From assembly GCA_038317095.1 (NCBI GenBank), contig JBBQBB010000053.1, positions 1-24,421 of the forward strand: a DNA stretch of 24,421 nucleotides, in the 5' to 3' direction. The notes below the pieces were generated by a model. It was not told where the DNA came from, made no database searches, and saw only the letters and a list, made by a program, of their open reading frames with translations. The position numbers and the translations under genes are program-made. This document shows positions 8,492 through 17,689 of this stretch, piece by piece. Every line of letters starts with the position of its first letter. Position 1 is the stretch's first letter. The stretch is from JAGXTF01 sp038317095. GTDB taxonomy: Bacteria > Bacteroidota > Bacteroidia > NS11-12g > UBA955.

Positions 8492-9294
8492 CAAGGCAGT
8501 GAATTTTTAAATGTTGTATACCTGCTTGTAAACGTCTGGCCTACCTTACCCCCAAGTGCATTCCATTTGGCAGTAATTGCAGCTATACGGTTATCTGGGT
8601 TGGGGTGGGTGCTCAAAAATTCAGGGGAACGGCCACTAGAGCCTTGGTCAATCATTTTTTGAAAAAATCCAGCGGCACCTTTTGCATTATAAGCAGTTGG
8701 GTATAATGTTATTACAGAGTATTCATCGGCTTGGGTTTCATTGGCTCGGCTAAATTGAAGAGATTTTAACCCTGCAGCTATGCGAACCAATTGGCCTTTA
8801 TTTTGCCCAAAAACTATATCTATTAAAGTTTGTATTCCATACTGACGGGTCATTGCTTCTGTGCTGTGACGACGATCAGCATGCGCCATTTCATGCCCCA
8901 TAACGCCCGCAAGTTGGTCTTCACTTTCCAAATATTTAATCAACGCTGTGTAGATATAAATGTAACCACCTGGTGTGCAAAATGCATTAAGAGTGGTGTC
9001 GTCTTTGATGATTCTAATGCGCCATTGAAATACTTTTCCATAAGTGAGCAAACCTGTATTGAGAATGCTGTCTCTAAGGTTATATACAAATTTATAAGCA
9101 GCTACATTGTTTGTACTATCTAAAATTACGTTGGTAGGGTCTTTTTCAAATTCAGCACTTACCTGTGCGCCAAAAGTCATATCATCTTGTATACTGAAAA
9201 GATTCACTTTGCCGTTATCGTCTTTGCATGAAGCTAAAATTACCAATGCGGATAAAGCACAAGCAAGAAAGCCAAGTCTAAAATATTTTTTCAT
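8491..9294 (-). CDS. M48 family zinc metalloprotease, lipoprotein
   Basis: The protein has 267 residues and is predicted to be a periplasm-facing lipoprotein. The signal peptide ends in the lipobox LASC (Cys23). The zinc site HEMAH (134-138) and the downstream ETQADEY motif (Glu186 as third ligand) define the M48 peptidase family. In architecture it resembles the YggG/LoiP and BepA type, which handle outer-membrane protein quality control. BepA-like TPR repeats are absent: the domain ends at about residue 245. It sits 33 nt downstream of the TamL-like gene and overlaps the NlpC/P60 gene start by one base. That context supports an outer-membrane maintenance role, an inference from neighbours. 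Confidence 0.92.
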   Translation of the reverse strand: MKKYFRLGFLACALSALVILASCKDDNGKVNLFSIQDDMTFGAQVSAEFEKDPTNVILDSTNNVAAYKFVYNLRDSILNTGLLTYGKVFQWRIRIIKDDTTLNAFCTPGGYIYIYTALIKYLESEDQLAGVMGHEMAHADRRHSTEAMTRQYGIQTLIDIVFGQNKGQLVRIAAGLKSLQFSRANETQADEYSVITLYPTAYNAKGAAGFFQKMIDQGSSGRSPEFLSTHPNPDNRIAAITAKWNALGGKVGQTFTSRYTTFKNSLP

Positions 9295-9327
9295 AGTATT
9301 AAGGCTACTGCAATAATAATACCTAAT

Positions 9328-11757
9328 TTAGAAAGGATAACCAATTCCAAAAGCCAATGCTGTTTCTTTTTTAATATAATTCTGCGGATTGGAAAGGGTA
9401 TTTGGATTTAGCAACCACCTTTTTCCAAGGTTTTTACCAGGATCATGAAGGGGTATCCCCCAATCAACCCTGAAAAGAAAAAATTTAAAATCAAACCGAA
9501 ATCCTATTCCAGTATTGAACGCCACTTCATCATAAAAATTTTTTTTGGACAATATACTTGCAGATGGAGCCTGCTGATTTTTGTGCTTTAAATTCCAAAT
9601 ATTTCCAGCATCTAAAAATAAGGCCATTTCTAAAAAACGCTTAATTACACTAAATCTATATTCTAAGTTAATTTCCCCCAAAAATTCGCCACTTCGGTCC
9701 AGCGTTTGGTTCAGCGTGTCTGACGTACTGCCTGGGCCAAGAAGCCTAGACCGCCAAGCCCGTAAACTATTGCTCCCTCCTATAAAATAGCGCTTATCAT
9801 AAGGCACTACAGAGCTATTGCCATATGGCATTGCCAGTCCACCCCTAATTCTAAATGCCAAACTATTCATTTCGTCAATGGTTCTGCGCAACCTCAATTC
9901 ACCTTCAATTTTTGAATATTGAAAGTACTGTAATCCAAAAATCTCATAAACTTTACCAGGCGTATAACTTTTGTCGAACGCCTTTCTTAGCAACCTGTGC
10001 AGATTTCCACTGGCTTCGAATCCAAGTCTGCCAAAAACGTAGGTTTGCCCTGGCTTGGTTCTATCATTCGCATAGATTACACCTACTTTGGCTGCAGTTA
10101 CAAATTGGTTGGTGAATACCCTCCGAATAAACGCCAATGCCACAGGATCGTTGACTTGCAGATTGTTTTCAAAACTGGTGCTTAATTTATTACGGTTGAA
10201 ACTTACTTCGGTGGGTGTGTAATACCAACTTATTTTTGGTTTAACATATTGTAAAGTTAAACTAGCGGGAATGGCACTTCGAAAAAAATTCGGATTGTTT
10301 TCATATTGATAGGAAATGGAAAGCAAAGTATTCCTTTGAGAAAAGCTACCCCAATTTGTTTTTTTAAACAATTTGAAATGCGGCAAAGTTAGGGAAGCAT
10401 TAAATCCTTGTTGCACACTATTTCCTATGCTCGCCTGGTTAGATTGCTTGATGATGGCTTCAAAGGACGTTACGGAACTTAACCTTAAGTTTTCACTGTT
10501 TTTTGCTATATTACGGTTGGTGAAAGATACAATTCCTGCCAAGCCAAAACTGCGCTGACTCTGGGTGGTAAGATTGGTACCTGCAGATCCTTGAGGCGAG
10601 TAAAGACCTTGCGGTTCAATGGAAAAAGAAATCCGCTTTATGGTCCTTAAATCTATTTGTGTAATTATTCTATGAAGCACTGTATCCGAAAAGAATCGCA
10701 TATCCACCACAGAAAACAAACCCATTTGAATCAAAGATTGGTAAGTTTTTTCTATGTCTGATTGACTGTATATATTTCCAGAGTCTATATAAATTAGCCT
10801 GCGCAACAATTCTGGGTCAACGGGGTAACCGTTTAAATGCAATTCCAAGCCGGGCAAACGCACCAGAATGGGGTTGTTTGTTCTCTCTAGGAAGCTTTTG
10901 GCTGTCGATAGATTCACTATTAGGCCACCAAAACTGTATTTAACATGTCTTACGCCTCCCTGCGCATTGTCCAAAATCAGGGTTACTTGGGCCTGTTTTA
11001 AAAGCTTAAAAGTATCCAATTCAAACCTAAAACTTTCTGGAATAATGGTGTAATATCCAAGGTTACGCATTTTTCTGGAAATCTCAATTCTTGCGTCGCC
11101 CAATTTTTTCATATTGATAGGCCACCACAATCGAAAAAAATCAGATTCATCTGCAAATGCCTTGACTTGGGGTGTTAAAGAGGAATCCACAGCCTTTACA
11201 AATACTGAGTTTATTAAATAGGCCCTGCCAGGATATACCTTATAGTAAACATGGGCTTTGCGCCGTTTAACTTTTACGCGTGTGACAACTTTGGCATCAA
11301 AAAATCCGGAATTGAATAGATAATTTCGAATATTTGTTGCAGACAGTTGAACCAAATTCGAATCTTGAATCACAGGGGGTTCTCCAAAATCATTTCTAAG
11401 TTTGCGTCTAAAATTTGACGAGTCACTCAATTCAGGGTGTTTGCGCTTGGTACCAAAATTGTATAACCATAAATATACTGGCAATTTACCAAAAATAACT
11501 CTTTTGTTTGCCCTATGCAATATTTGCGCGGTAACTTCTGAACTGGTAATTTTGCTTTTTCGCAGAATGTCTTTGGCCACTTTGTTTTTTTCAGGTGTCC
11601 ATGGAATGGGGTCGTTTATTATTTTCTTCTTTTTTACCGTAACCAATGTAACGGAATTCTTTTTTAACAATACTTCACCTGGTCTCAAGGTTTTTTTAAC
11701 ACTGCAACTATAAAAAACAATAAGAATGATAAAAATTATTCTAGACAATGAATGCAT
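9328..11757 (-). CDS. TamL-like lipidated BamA/TamA (Omp85) family outer-membrane protein
   Basis: This is an outer-membrane beta-barrel assembly or translocation factor. It has 809 residues from the ATG at 11757. The signal peptide MHSLSRIIFIILIVFYSC ends in a probable lipobox with Cys18, followed by SVKKTLRPGEVLLKKN, the characteristic start of the Bacteroidota lipid-anchored TamA variant (TamL). POTRA-like repeats occupy about 100-380. The barrel follows, with the Omp85 loop-6 region GGSNSLRAWRSRLLGPG, and the protein ends in Phe, as expected for a barrel. An ATG at 11787 would add ten residues before the signal peptide and overlap the divergent methyltransferase gene, so 11757 is preferred. 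It is the first gene of an operon with the M48 protease and the NlpC/P60 peptidase. Confidence 0.88.
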   Translation of the reverse strand: MHSLSRIIFIILIVFYSCSVKKTLRPGEVLLKKNSVTLVTVKKKKIINDPIPWTPEKNKVAKDILRKSKITSSEVTAQILHRANKRVIFGKLPVYLWLYNFGTKRKHPELSDSSNFRRKLRNDFGEPPVIQDSNLVQLSATNIRNYLFNSGFFDAKVVTRVKVKRRKAHVYYKVYPGRAYLINSVFVKAVDSSLTPQVKAFADESDFFRLWWPINMKKLGDARIEISRKMRNLGYYTIIPESFRFELDTFKLLKQAQVTLILDNAQGGVRHVKYSFGGLIVNLSTAKSFLERTNNPILVRLPGLELHLNGYPVDPELLRRLIYIDSGNIYSQSDIEKTYQSLIQMGLFSVVDMRFFSDTVLHRIITQIDLRTIKRISFSIEPQGLYSPQGSAGTNLTTQSQRSFGLAGIVSFTNRNIAKNSENLRLSSVTSFEAIIKQSNQASIGNSVQQGFNASLTLPHFKLFKKTNWGSFSQRNTLLSISYQYENNPNFFRSAIPASLTLQYVKPKISWYYTPTEVSFNRNKLSTSFENNLQVNDPVALAFIRRVFTNQFVTAAKVGVIYANDRTKPGQTYVFGRLGFEASGNLHRLLRKAFDKSYTPGKVYEIFGLQYFQYSKIEGELRLRRTIDEMNSLAFRIRGGLAMPYGNSSVVPYDKRYFIGGSNSLRAWRSRLLGPGSTSDTLNQTLDRSGEFLGEINLEYRFSVIKRFLEMALFLDAGNIWNLKHKNQQAPSASILSKKNFYDEVAFNTGIGFRFDFKFFLFRVDWGIPLHDPGKNLGKRWLLNPNTLSNPQNYIKKETALAFGIGYPF

Positions 11758-11780
11758 TGAAGGATATTTGCGGTTATATA

Positions 11781-12515
11781 ATGGCATCTCAATCTGTCCT
11801 AAAAAACATTGCTGCGCTTAGAATGCTCAAATACAGGCAAAAGTACGGCCAATTCATTGTAGAAGGCCGTAAAAATGTGTATGAATTAATCCACAGTGAT
11901 TATGAGGTTGAAACAATTTTGGCCACCCCAACCTTTCTAGATAAGTCGGAATGGAATATAGATGCTCAAAGAATTGGTGAAAAAGAATATCAAAAAATAT
12001 CCACTTTTGAAACCCCACCTGGCATTATTGCAGTAGCTAAAATAAAGAATTTCAAAGAATTAGACATAAATCTAAATGCAAACCTGATTCTGGCGTTGGA
12101 CAGAATTGCGGACCCTGGGAATTTAGGTACCATCATTCGAACAGCAGATTGGTATGGAATCAACCAAGTTGTTTTGGCACATGGCTCTACCGATTTTTAT
12201 AATCCCAAAACGATTGCTGCCACTATGGGCGCATTCACACGCTGTACATTTATCTATACAAATTTGGCAGAATGGCTATACCAGAAAAATAGTTATGGTT
12301 GTTTTTTAGAGGGTGCTGATTTGCATGCCCTAAAAATTACCACACCTTCTGTATTGGTTGTAGGTAGTGAATCTCATGGTATTTCTAAAGAAGTGACGGC
12401 TGCAATCCAAAGTCGAATTACGATTCCAGGCGCTGGAAAAGGTGAAAGTTTAAATGCATCCGTGGCAGCCGGCATAGCCATAGATAATTTTGTCCGTTTG
12501 CAAGCGCTGAAATAA
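11781..12515 (+). CDS. TrmH/SpoU-family RNA 2'-O-methyltransferase
   Basis: This is a SAM-dependent methyltransferase for 2'-O-ribose in rRNA or tRNA. It has 244 residues. An N-terminal substrate-binding domain starts SVLKNIAALRMLKYRQKYG and contains FIVEGRKNV (25-33). The trefoil-knot SPOUT domain carries motif 1 DRIADPGNLGTIIRT (107-121, with Asn114 and Arg120), motif 2 VGSESHGIS (194-202) and motif 3 IPGAGKGESLNASVA (215-229). It is closest in layout to RlmB/TrmH-like 23S rRNA enzymes; the exact target nucleotide cannot be read from the sequence. The ATG at 11781 fits the family N-terminus better than ATG 11748, which would overlap the start of the divergent tamL-like gene. Confidence 0.92.
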   Translation: MASQSVLKNIAALRMLKYRQKYGQFIVEGRKNVYELIHSDYEVETILATPTFLDKSEWNIDAQRIGEKEYQKISTFETPPGIIAVAKIKNFKELDINLNANLILALDRIADPGNLGTIIRTADWYGINQVVLAHGSTDFYNPKTIAATMGAFTRCTFIYTNLAEWLYQKNSYGCFLEGADLHALKITTPSVLVVGSESHGISKEVTAAIQSRITIPGAGKGESLNASVAAGIAIDNFVRLQALK

Positions 12516-12571
12516 CATCATAGAATTGTAAATTTTTCGTTTACTTAATCCATAAATGGAGCATTAATATG

Positions 12572-12579
12572 TAATTTTG
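12572..12579 (+). promoter_or_regulatory. -7 promoter element next to a TTG start
   Basis: TAATTTTG is a perfect match to the Bacteroidota -7 element TAnnTTTG and lies 7 nt upstream of the TTG start at 12587. No TTG -33 element is found at 19-21 nt. If active, transcription would begin almost at the start codon. Confidence 0.35.
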
Positions 12580-12586
12580 ATAAAGT

Positions 12587-14149
12587 TTGAAAAATCGCTA
12601 CTTTTCCACCAGGTCTATTTTTATCATCGTTTTATGCACGCCGGCCTATTCCATTTTTGCTCAAATTTTTACGCAAGACTTGCAGTTTGGCATCAATGGA
12701 CTTGTAAAAACAGAAATTTTTAAAAATCGCACAAGCAAAGCTTATGAAATGAGCTGCGATAGCAATGGCAATGTCAGAATGTTTGGTACGGCAGAATCGC
12801 CTTCTGGCAAACTAAGAATCGTTTCGATAGGTTACAAAGCCAATGGAGCTTTAGATAGCAATTTTGGGGTTGGTGGAATACAAATATATTTTCCTGTTAT
12901 GGATACTGGATTTTCGGCAGAATGTGTGAAATTTACCAAAACTAAAGATGGTGGCTTTTTTGCCGCCGGTTACATTATTGTGGATGGTGGTGAAGTAGAT
13001 GTTGCTGTCATAAAAATAAAAGCCAATGGCAGTTTAGATTCTAACTGGGGCGAAAAGGGTTGGTGCATTGCCAATCTCGGATCTAGGGATTATGCAAACG
13101 GTTTGGTGGCTTTTCCCGATGGTTCATTAACTGTCCTTTGTAGAATGTATAAAAACCTAGGCGTTGATTCAATGGGCATTATGCAGATAAAACCAAATGG
13201 AAAAATAGATTCTGTTTTTGGATGGAATGGCCATAAAACGGTTAATTCCGAATATTCTATGTATGTAACCGATGCTGTTATTGACGGTAACGGCAAGTAT
13301 TATTGGATAGGGAATTCCCATTTTACAAAAAACAAACCTGTTTTGGCCCGATTTTTTAAAAACGGAACGCCAGACTCAACATTTGATGTCGATGGGTTTG
13401 CAGATTTTGGAGGTATTGAAGGGGTAATGAATGACATCGCATTGGATTTAGATTATAAACCAGTTGTTGCCGGTTATTCGATAGAATCTAAGTCAAACAC
13501 CCTTTCTATCTTCCGATTTTTAGACTGCGGTATCCCCGATTCTGGCTTTTCTGACGACGGGATTCAACAAATACGTTTTGGAAATGAACGGGAAGAAGCC
13601 GTTTCCATTTTGCCCCTAAATTCTGGCAGATTGTATGTTTTAGGAAAATCGCTAGACCCCAATGGGTTTTACAAAACCACCTTTATAGAATTGGCCCCAT
13701 CAGGCGCATATTCGTCGTTTCTATCAGGTGTTGGATTTTGGATGAAACACGTCTCAGCCAGGGATGACGGTTTTACTAGCCTTGGAATTACAAGTGCAGG
13801 AAACATTTTTTTAGGGGGATATTTCTCCAGCACCAATAGCCTAAGTTCATGCGCGTTAGTGCGCTTAAACAGAAGTTGGCCAGTAAATGTGCAAAAACCA
13901 TACACCGAAGGCCCACGTATTTATCCCAACCCTTCCGCAGGCAATTTGCATTTGTATTTGCCTGGCGATGAATATTTACCAACCACAATTTCAATTTTTA
14001 ATACTTCTGGACAACTGGTTTGCAATTTTCAACAACTTGGATATCAACATTTTGATATGGTATTGAATAATATTTTGCCACCAGGATTGTACATATTGAA
14101 GGCGGCAAACAACAAAGGAACTTTCACTTCAACTTTTGTTTATGAGTAG
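12587..14149 (+). CDS. Secreted delta-60 repeat protein with type A T9SS sorting domain
   Basis: The protein has 520 residues and is predicted to be exported by Sec and then by the type IX system. The signal peptide MKNRYFSTRSIFIIVLC...IFAQ is intact only if translation starts at TTG 12587; the next ATG is more than 50 codons in, after the signal. Five delta-60 (beta-propeller type) repeats of the form NGxxDSxFGxxG are visible near residues 85-98, 146-159, 203-216, 258-271 and 313-326. The Por secretion tail is at 444-520: RIYPNPSAGNLHL, then TISIFNTSGQLV and LPPGLYILKA. The role is unknown; such proteins are surface or extracellular beta-propellers. It stands alone between the methyltransferase and DUF4175. 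Confidence 0.87.
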   Translation: MKNRYFSTRSIFIIVLCTPAYSIFAQIFTQDLQFGINGLVKTEIFKNRTSKAYEMSCDSNGNVRMFGTAESPSGKLRIVSIGYKANGALDSNFGVGGIQIYFPVMDTGFSAECVKFTKTKDGGFFAAGYIIVDGGEVDVAVIKIKANGSLDSNWGEKGWCIANLGSRDYANGLVAFPDGSLTVLCRMYKNLGVDSMGIMQIKPNGKIDSVFGWNGHKTVNSEYSMYVTDAVIDGNGKYYWIGNSHFTKNKPVLARFFKNGTPDSTFDVDGFADFGGIEGVMNDIALDLDYKPVVAGYSIESKSNTLSIFRFLDCGIPDSGFSDDGIQQIRFGNEREEAVSILPLNSGRLYVLGKSLDPNGFYKTTFIELAPSGAYSSFLSGVGFWMKHVSARDDGFTSLGITSAGNIFLGGYFSSTNSLSSCALVRLNRSWPVNVQKPYTEGPRIYPNPSAGNLHLYLPGDEYLPTTISIFNTSGQLVCNFQQLGYQHFDMVLNNILPPGLYILKAANNKGTFTSTFVYE

Positions 14150-14255
14150 ATTTAATTTTAAATGGGAAGATAAACGAAACATTTTGTCGAAAAAACCGTT
14201 TACTTTTAAGGAAAGAAAGTTATTATTGGAAATAGATTTATTTAATTTGTAGAAT

Positions 14256-17200
14256 ATGCGCAACGGCGAAATAAGAGTAAAACTAGATGCTTTCATTCGA
14301 AAGTATTACCTAAACCAATTGGTTAAGGGCGCATTGATTAGCATTACTTTGGTATTTGCCGTTTTTTTATTCTTAAATTTAAGCGAATATTATGGCCACT
14401 TTAGCACCAATGTTAGGGCGCTTTTGTTTTGGAGTTTTTGGTTGGTTTTGGGATCCGTGCTTTTTCAATGGATTCTAAAGCCCATTCTGGGCTTGTATAA
14501 TTTAGGCAAAATAATTTCTTACAAAGAATCGGCTGCAATTATTGGAGAACATTTTTCAGAAGTTAAAGACAAATTGCTAAACTTATTGCAACTAGAGGAA
14601 ATGTCTGCACAACATCCTGATTCAGGATTGTTGTCTGCGGGGATTGATCAAAAAACCAAAGAATTAAAGCCAATTCCATTTTCTGGCGCTATCAATATTG
14701 GTGAAAATAGGAAATATTTGCGATACCTGGCATTTCCACTTGCACTATTTGGAATTATTATGGTATTCCAAAGCAATATTATTTCCGATGGGTCAAATCG
14801 CATATTTAATTACAATAAGTATTATAAACAAAAAGCACCTTTTGATTTTTTGTTGTTGAATAAAAACTTAAACTTGGATAGAGGTTCCGATTTCGAAATT
14901 CAAATGCGCGTTGCCGGTAAATCCGTGCCGGATGAAGTGTATTTAAGATACCATGGCCAGCCTATAAAAATGACCCAAAATGGCAAGGGTATATATGTTT
15001 TCACGCTGCACAATTTAATTGCATCTGAAAAATTTAATTTTAATGCTGCAGGTTTCGAATCTGAACCCTATGAGCTTAAAGTATCTCCTAAACCATCCAT
15101 TACCAGTGCTGAAGCAATAATAATCTATCCAGGATATATTGGAAAACCATCAGAAGTACTGCCCAATGCTACCGATTTCATCATTCCAGAAGGTTCGGAA
15201 ATAGAATGGAAATTTCAAACCCGAGATGCTGAAAATTTGTTGTTGGAGAATGAGGGGAAAATAGAAATTTTTGCCAACACCAATAAACAAGGAAAGTTTA
15301 ATTTTAAGAGAAGATATTTTTCAAACGCACTTTATAAAATTTTGTTAAAATCGGGTCAGTATAGAGCAAAAGATACGCTGAACTATAGAATTCAAGTCGT
15401 CCCGGATCTAGCCCCAACTTTGTTTGCAGAGAAATCAGACGATTCTGCGAATATCAAACAGTTTTATTTTATTGGAAATGCCTCTGATGATTATGGGTTA
15501 AGAAACATTAGCTTTAATTATAAATTTAAAAACAGCGAAGATGCGGGCAAATTGGCTCAAAAAACCAAGAGCATTCCTCTTACAATGCAGGGAACCAAAA
15601 CGGATGCAGCATTCTATTATGTACTTAATATGGATGCATTGGGATTGGCGCCAGCAGATGTAATAGAATATTATTTTGAAGCGTGGGATAATGATGGTAT
15701 CCATGGCAGTAAAGTTACCAGAACCCAAGCACAGGTTTTAAAAAAACAAGGTTTAGATGAGGTAAGAAAAGATGCCCAACTTACAACAGGTAGCGTTAAA
15801 AGCATGATGTCGGAGGCTTTTAAAGAATCCAAAGAATTGCAAAAACAAAACCAAGAAATGCAAGACCGCTTGAACCGGGAAAAGGGCATGAATTGGGAAG
15901 ATAAAAACCGACTTGAAGATTTATTAAACAAACAGAAAAAGTTTCAAGAAAAACTTGAAAATATTGAAAAAGAAAAAGACAAATTAAAACAACAACAAGA
16001 GGAATTTCAGCCCAAGCAAAATGAAGAGTTAAAAGAAAAGCAAAAGCAAATAGATGAGTTGATCAAACAGATGCAGGATCCGGAGATGAAAAAATTGATG
16101 GATGAAATTCAAAAATTATTAGAGCAAAAGGCATCCAAAGATGAATTAAATGAGAAGTTGGAGGAATTGCAGAAAAAGACGGAGGAACGGAGCAAAACCT
16201 TAGATCAATTGAAGGAACAGTTCAAGCAGTTGCAAGTAGAACAGAAACTCAATGACAATATAGAACGACTGAATAAACTTGCGGAAAAGGAGCAAAAATT
16301 GGCAGAAAAAACCGAAAAGGCAAAAAATGCACAAAATCCAGAATTGAAAAAGGAGCAACAGGAATTAAAAGATCAACTGGAAAAAATTAAAGAAGATTTG
16401 AAAGAGGCAGAGAAAATTAACCAAGAAATGGAAAAACCCATGAACTTGGATATGGCCAAGCCAGAGCAGCAAAATGCGTCTGACAAAATGGAAAATGCGG
16501 AGAAGAATCTAGATAAAAACAAAAACGAAAAAGCAGGTGAAGACCAAAAGGATGCGGCAGAAGAATTGAAAAAAGCCGCAGATAAAATGAAGGAAAAATT
16601 AGAAGAAGAACAATCAAAAAGATTGAGTGAAGACTACCAAAAGGTGCGTCAGTTGCTAGAAAATCTGGTAGACGCTTCCTTAAAACAAGAAGATATTTTC
16701 ACGGAATTGGGCAAAATACGAGAGTACAATCCCAAATACATTGATTTGAGCCGCAGGCAAATGACAGTGAAAGAAGAGTGTGCTATGATTGAAGATAGTT
16801 TGCGCGCTATGGCAAAACGTCAACCCATGATTAGTACATTTATTACCAAAGAGATTGGCCGCATAAACACCAATATGGAGTATGCCTTGGAAAGTTTAAA
16901 TGTGCGCAGGGTGAATGAAGCTGCTATGCGTGAACAATATGTAATGACGGGTTTAAACAATTTGGCGGTAATGTTGATGGAAAGTATGGAAGACATGCAG
17001 CAACAAATGGCCAAAAAGAAAAAGGGCAATGGTTCTTGCAAAAATCCGGGTGGTAATGGCAATAAAAGTGGAGATTCCAAACCAAAATCTGGCGATAAAT
17101 TATCTAAAGGCCAGCAATCGTTAGGGAAGATGCTGCAAGAGATGCAGAAAAAAGCGAATGAACAGCGCCAAGGGCAGCAGGGTCAAGGCAAGAGTGGACA

Positions 17201-17678
17201 GAAAAGCGGCGACGATAAACAAGGTGGAAAAGAAGGGCAAAAGGAAATGAACAAAGCGTATGCGCGTATGGCCTTGATGCAAGAAGCGCTAAGGCGCGAA
17301 CTAGATGGAATGCGTAAGCGACTTGAGAGAGAGGGTAAGGCAGGGCAAGAAATAAGCAAAGAGTTGCAAAAAACCCAAGAACTGATGGAGCAGCAAGAAC
17401 GAGATTTGGTGAACAAAAAAATAACCCCAGAAATGATGCAACGCCAAAAGCAAATTGAAACCCGCATGTTAGAGCACGAAAAGTCTGACCGCAACCAAAA
17501 AACAGATGAGCAAAGACAAGCCAATGAACCGCCGAAATACAATACAACTTTGCCTCCAGAATTGCAGGAATATATCAAACAAAAACAAAAAGAACGTGAA
17601 ATGTTAAGACAAACACCGATTGAATTAACACCGTATTATCGCGACAAAAGCAAAGCGTATTTGCGCACAGTTCAATAA
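14256..17678 (+). CDS. DUF4175-family membrane protein with long coiled coil
   Basis: The protein has 1140 residues. Transmembrane segments lie at about 25-41, 55-75 and 155-171. A large extracytoplasmic part (180-490) has Ig-like-looking beta-rich sequence (YPGYIGKPSEVLP, then NASDDYGLRNISFNYKF). A Lys/Glu/Gln-rich coiled coil runs from about 515 to 790, followed by a more conserved helical part and a Gly/Ser/Lys/Gln low-complexity stretch (about 925-1000). This layout matches the DUF4175 proteins that are widespread in Bacteroidota and have no settled function. The start ATG is preceded by TTAATTTG at 14242-14249, a near match to a -7 element. The DCC-family gene follows after 11 nt, so the two are probably co-transcribed. 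Confidence 0.82.
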   Translation: MRNGEIRVKLDAFIRKYYLNQLVKGALISITLVFAVFLFLNLSEYYGHFSTNVRALLFWSFWLVLGSVLFQWILKPILGLYNLGKIISYKESAAIIGEHFSEVKDKLLNLLQLEEMSAQHPDSGLLSAGIDQKTKELKPIPFSGAINIGENRKYLRYLAFPLALFGIIMVFQSNIISDGSNRIFNYNKYYKQKAPFDFLLLNKNLNLDRGSDFEIQMRVAGKSVPDEVYLRYHGQPIKMTQNGKGIYVFTLHNLIASEKFNFNAAGFESEPYELKVSPKPSITSAEAIIIYPGYIGKPSEVLPNATDFIIPEGSEIEWKFQTRDAENLLLENEGKIEIFANTNKQGKFNFKRRYFSNALYKILLKSGQYRAKDTLNYRIQVVPDLAPTLFAEKSDDSANIKQFYFIGNASDDYGLRNISFNYKFKNSEDAGKLAQKTKSIPLTMQGTKTDAAFYYVLNMDALGLAPADVIEYYFEAWDNDGIHGSKVTRTQAQVLKKQGLDEVRKDAQLTTGSVKSMMSEAFKESKELQKQNQEMQDRLNREKGMNWEDKNRLEDLLNKQKKFQEKLENIEKEKDKLKQQQEEFQPKQNEELKEKQKQIDELIKQMQDPEMKKLMDEIQKLLEQKASKDELNEKLEELQKKTEERSKTLDQLKEQFKQLQVEQKLNDNIERLNKLAEKEQKLAEKTEKAKNAQNPELKKEQQELKDQLEKIKEDLKEAEKINQEMEKPMNLDMAKPEQQNASDKMENAEKNLDKNKNEKAGEDQKDAAEELKKAADKMKEKLEEEQSKRLSEDYQKVRQLLENLVDASLKQEDIFTELGKIREYNPKYIDLSRRQMTVKEECAMIEDSLRAMAKRQPMISTFITKEIGRINTNMEYALESLNVRRVNEAAMREQYVMTGLNNLAVMLMESMEDMQQQMAKKKKGNGSCKNPGGNGNKSGDSKPKSGDKLSKGQQSLGKMLQEMQKKANEQRQGQQGQGKSGQKSGDDKQGGKEGQKEMNKAYARMALMQEALRRELDGMRKRLEREGKAGQEISKELQKTQELMEQQERDLVNKKITPEMMQRQKQIETRMLEHEKSDRNQKTDEQRQANEPPKYNTTLPPELQEYIKQKQKEREMLRQTPIELTPYYRDKSKAYLRTVQ

Positions 17679-17689
17679 GTATTTAATCC

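Noticed and set aside
12632..12640. TTATGCACG as a further DnaA box
   Set aside because: One mismatch to the consensus and inside a coding region with no partner site.
17104..17578. Overlapping antisense frames of 131 and 147 codons inside the DUF4175 gene
   Set aside because: They mirror the Lys/Glu/Gln-rich low-complexity part of a real gene; composition (Ser/Leu/Phe/Cys rich) is what the complement of such codons gives, and no domain is seen.
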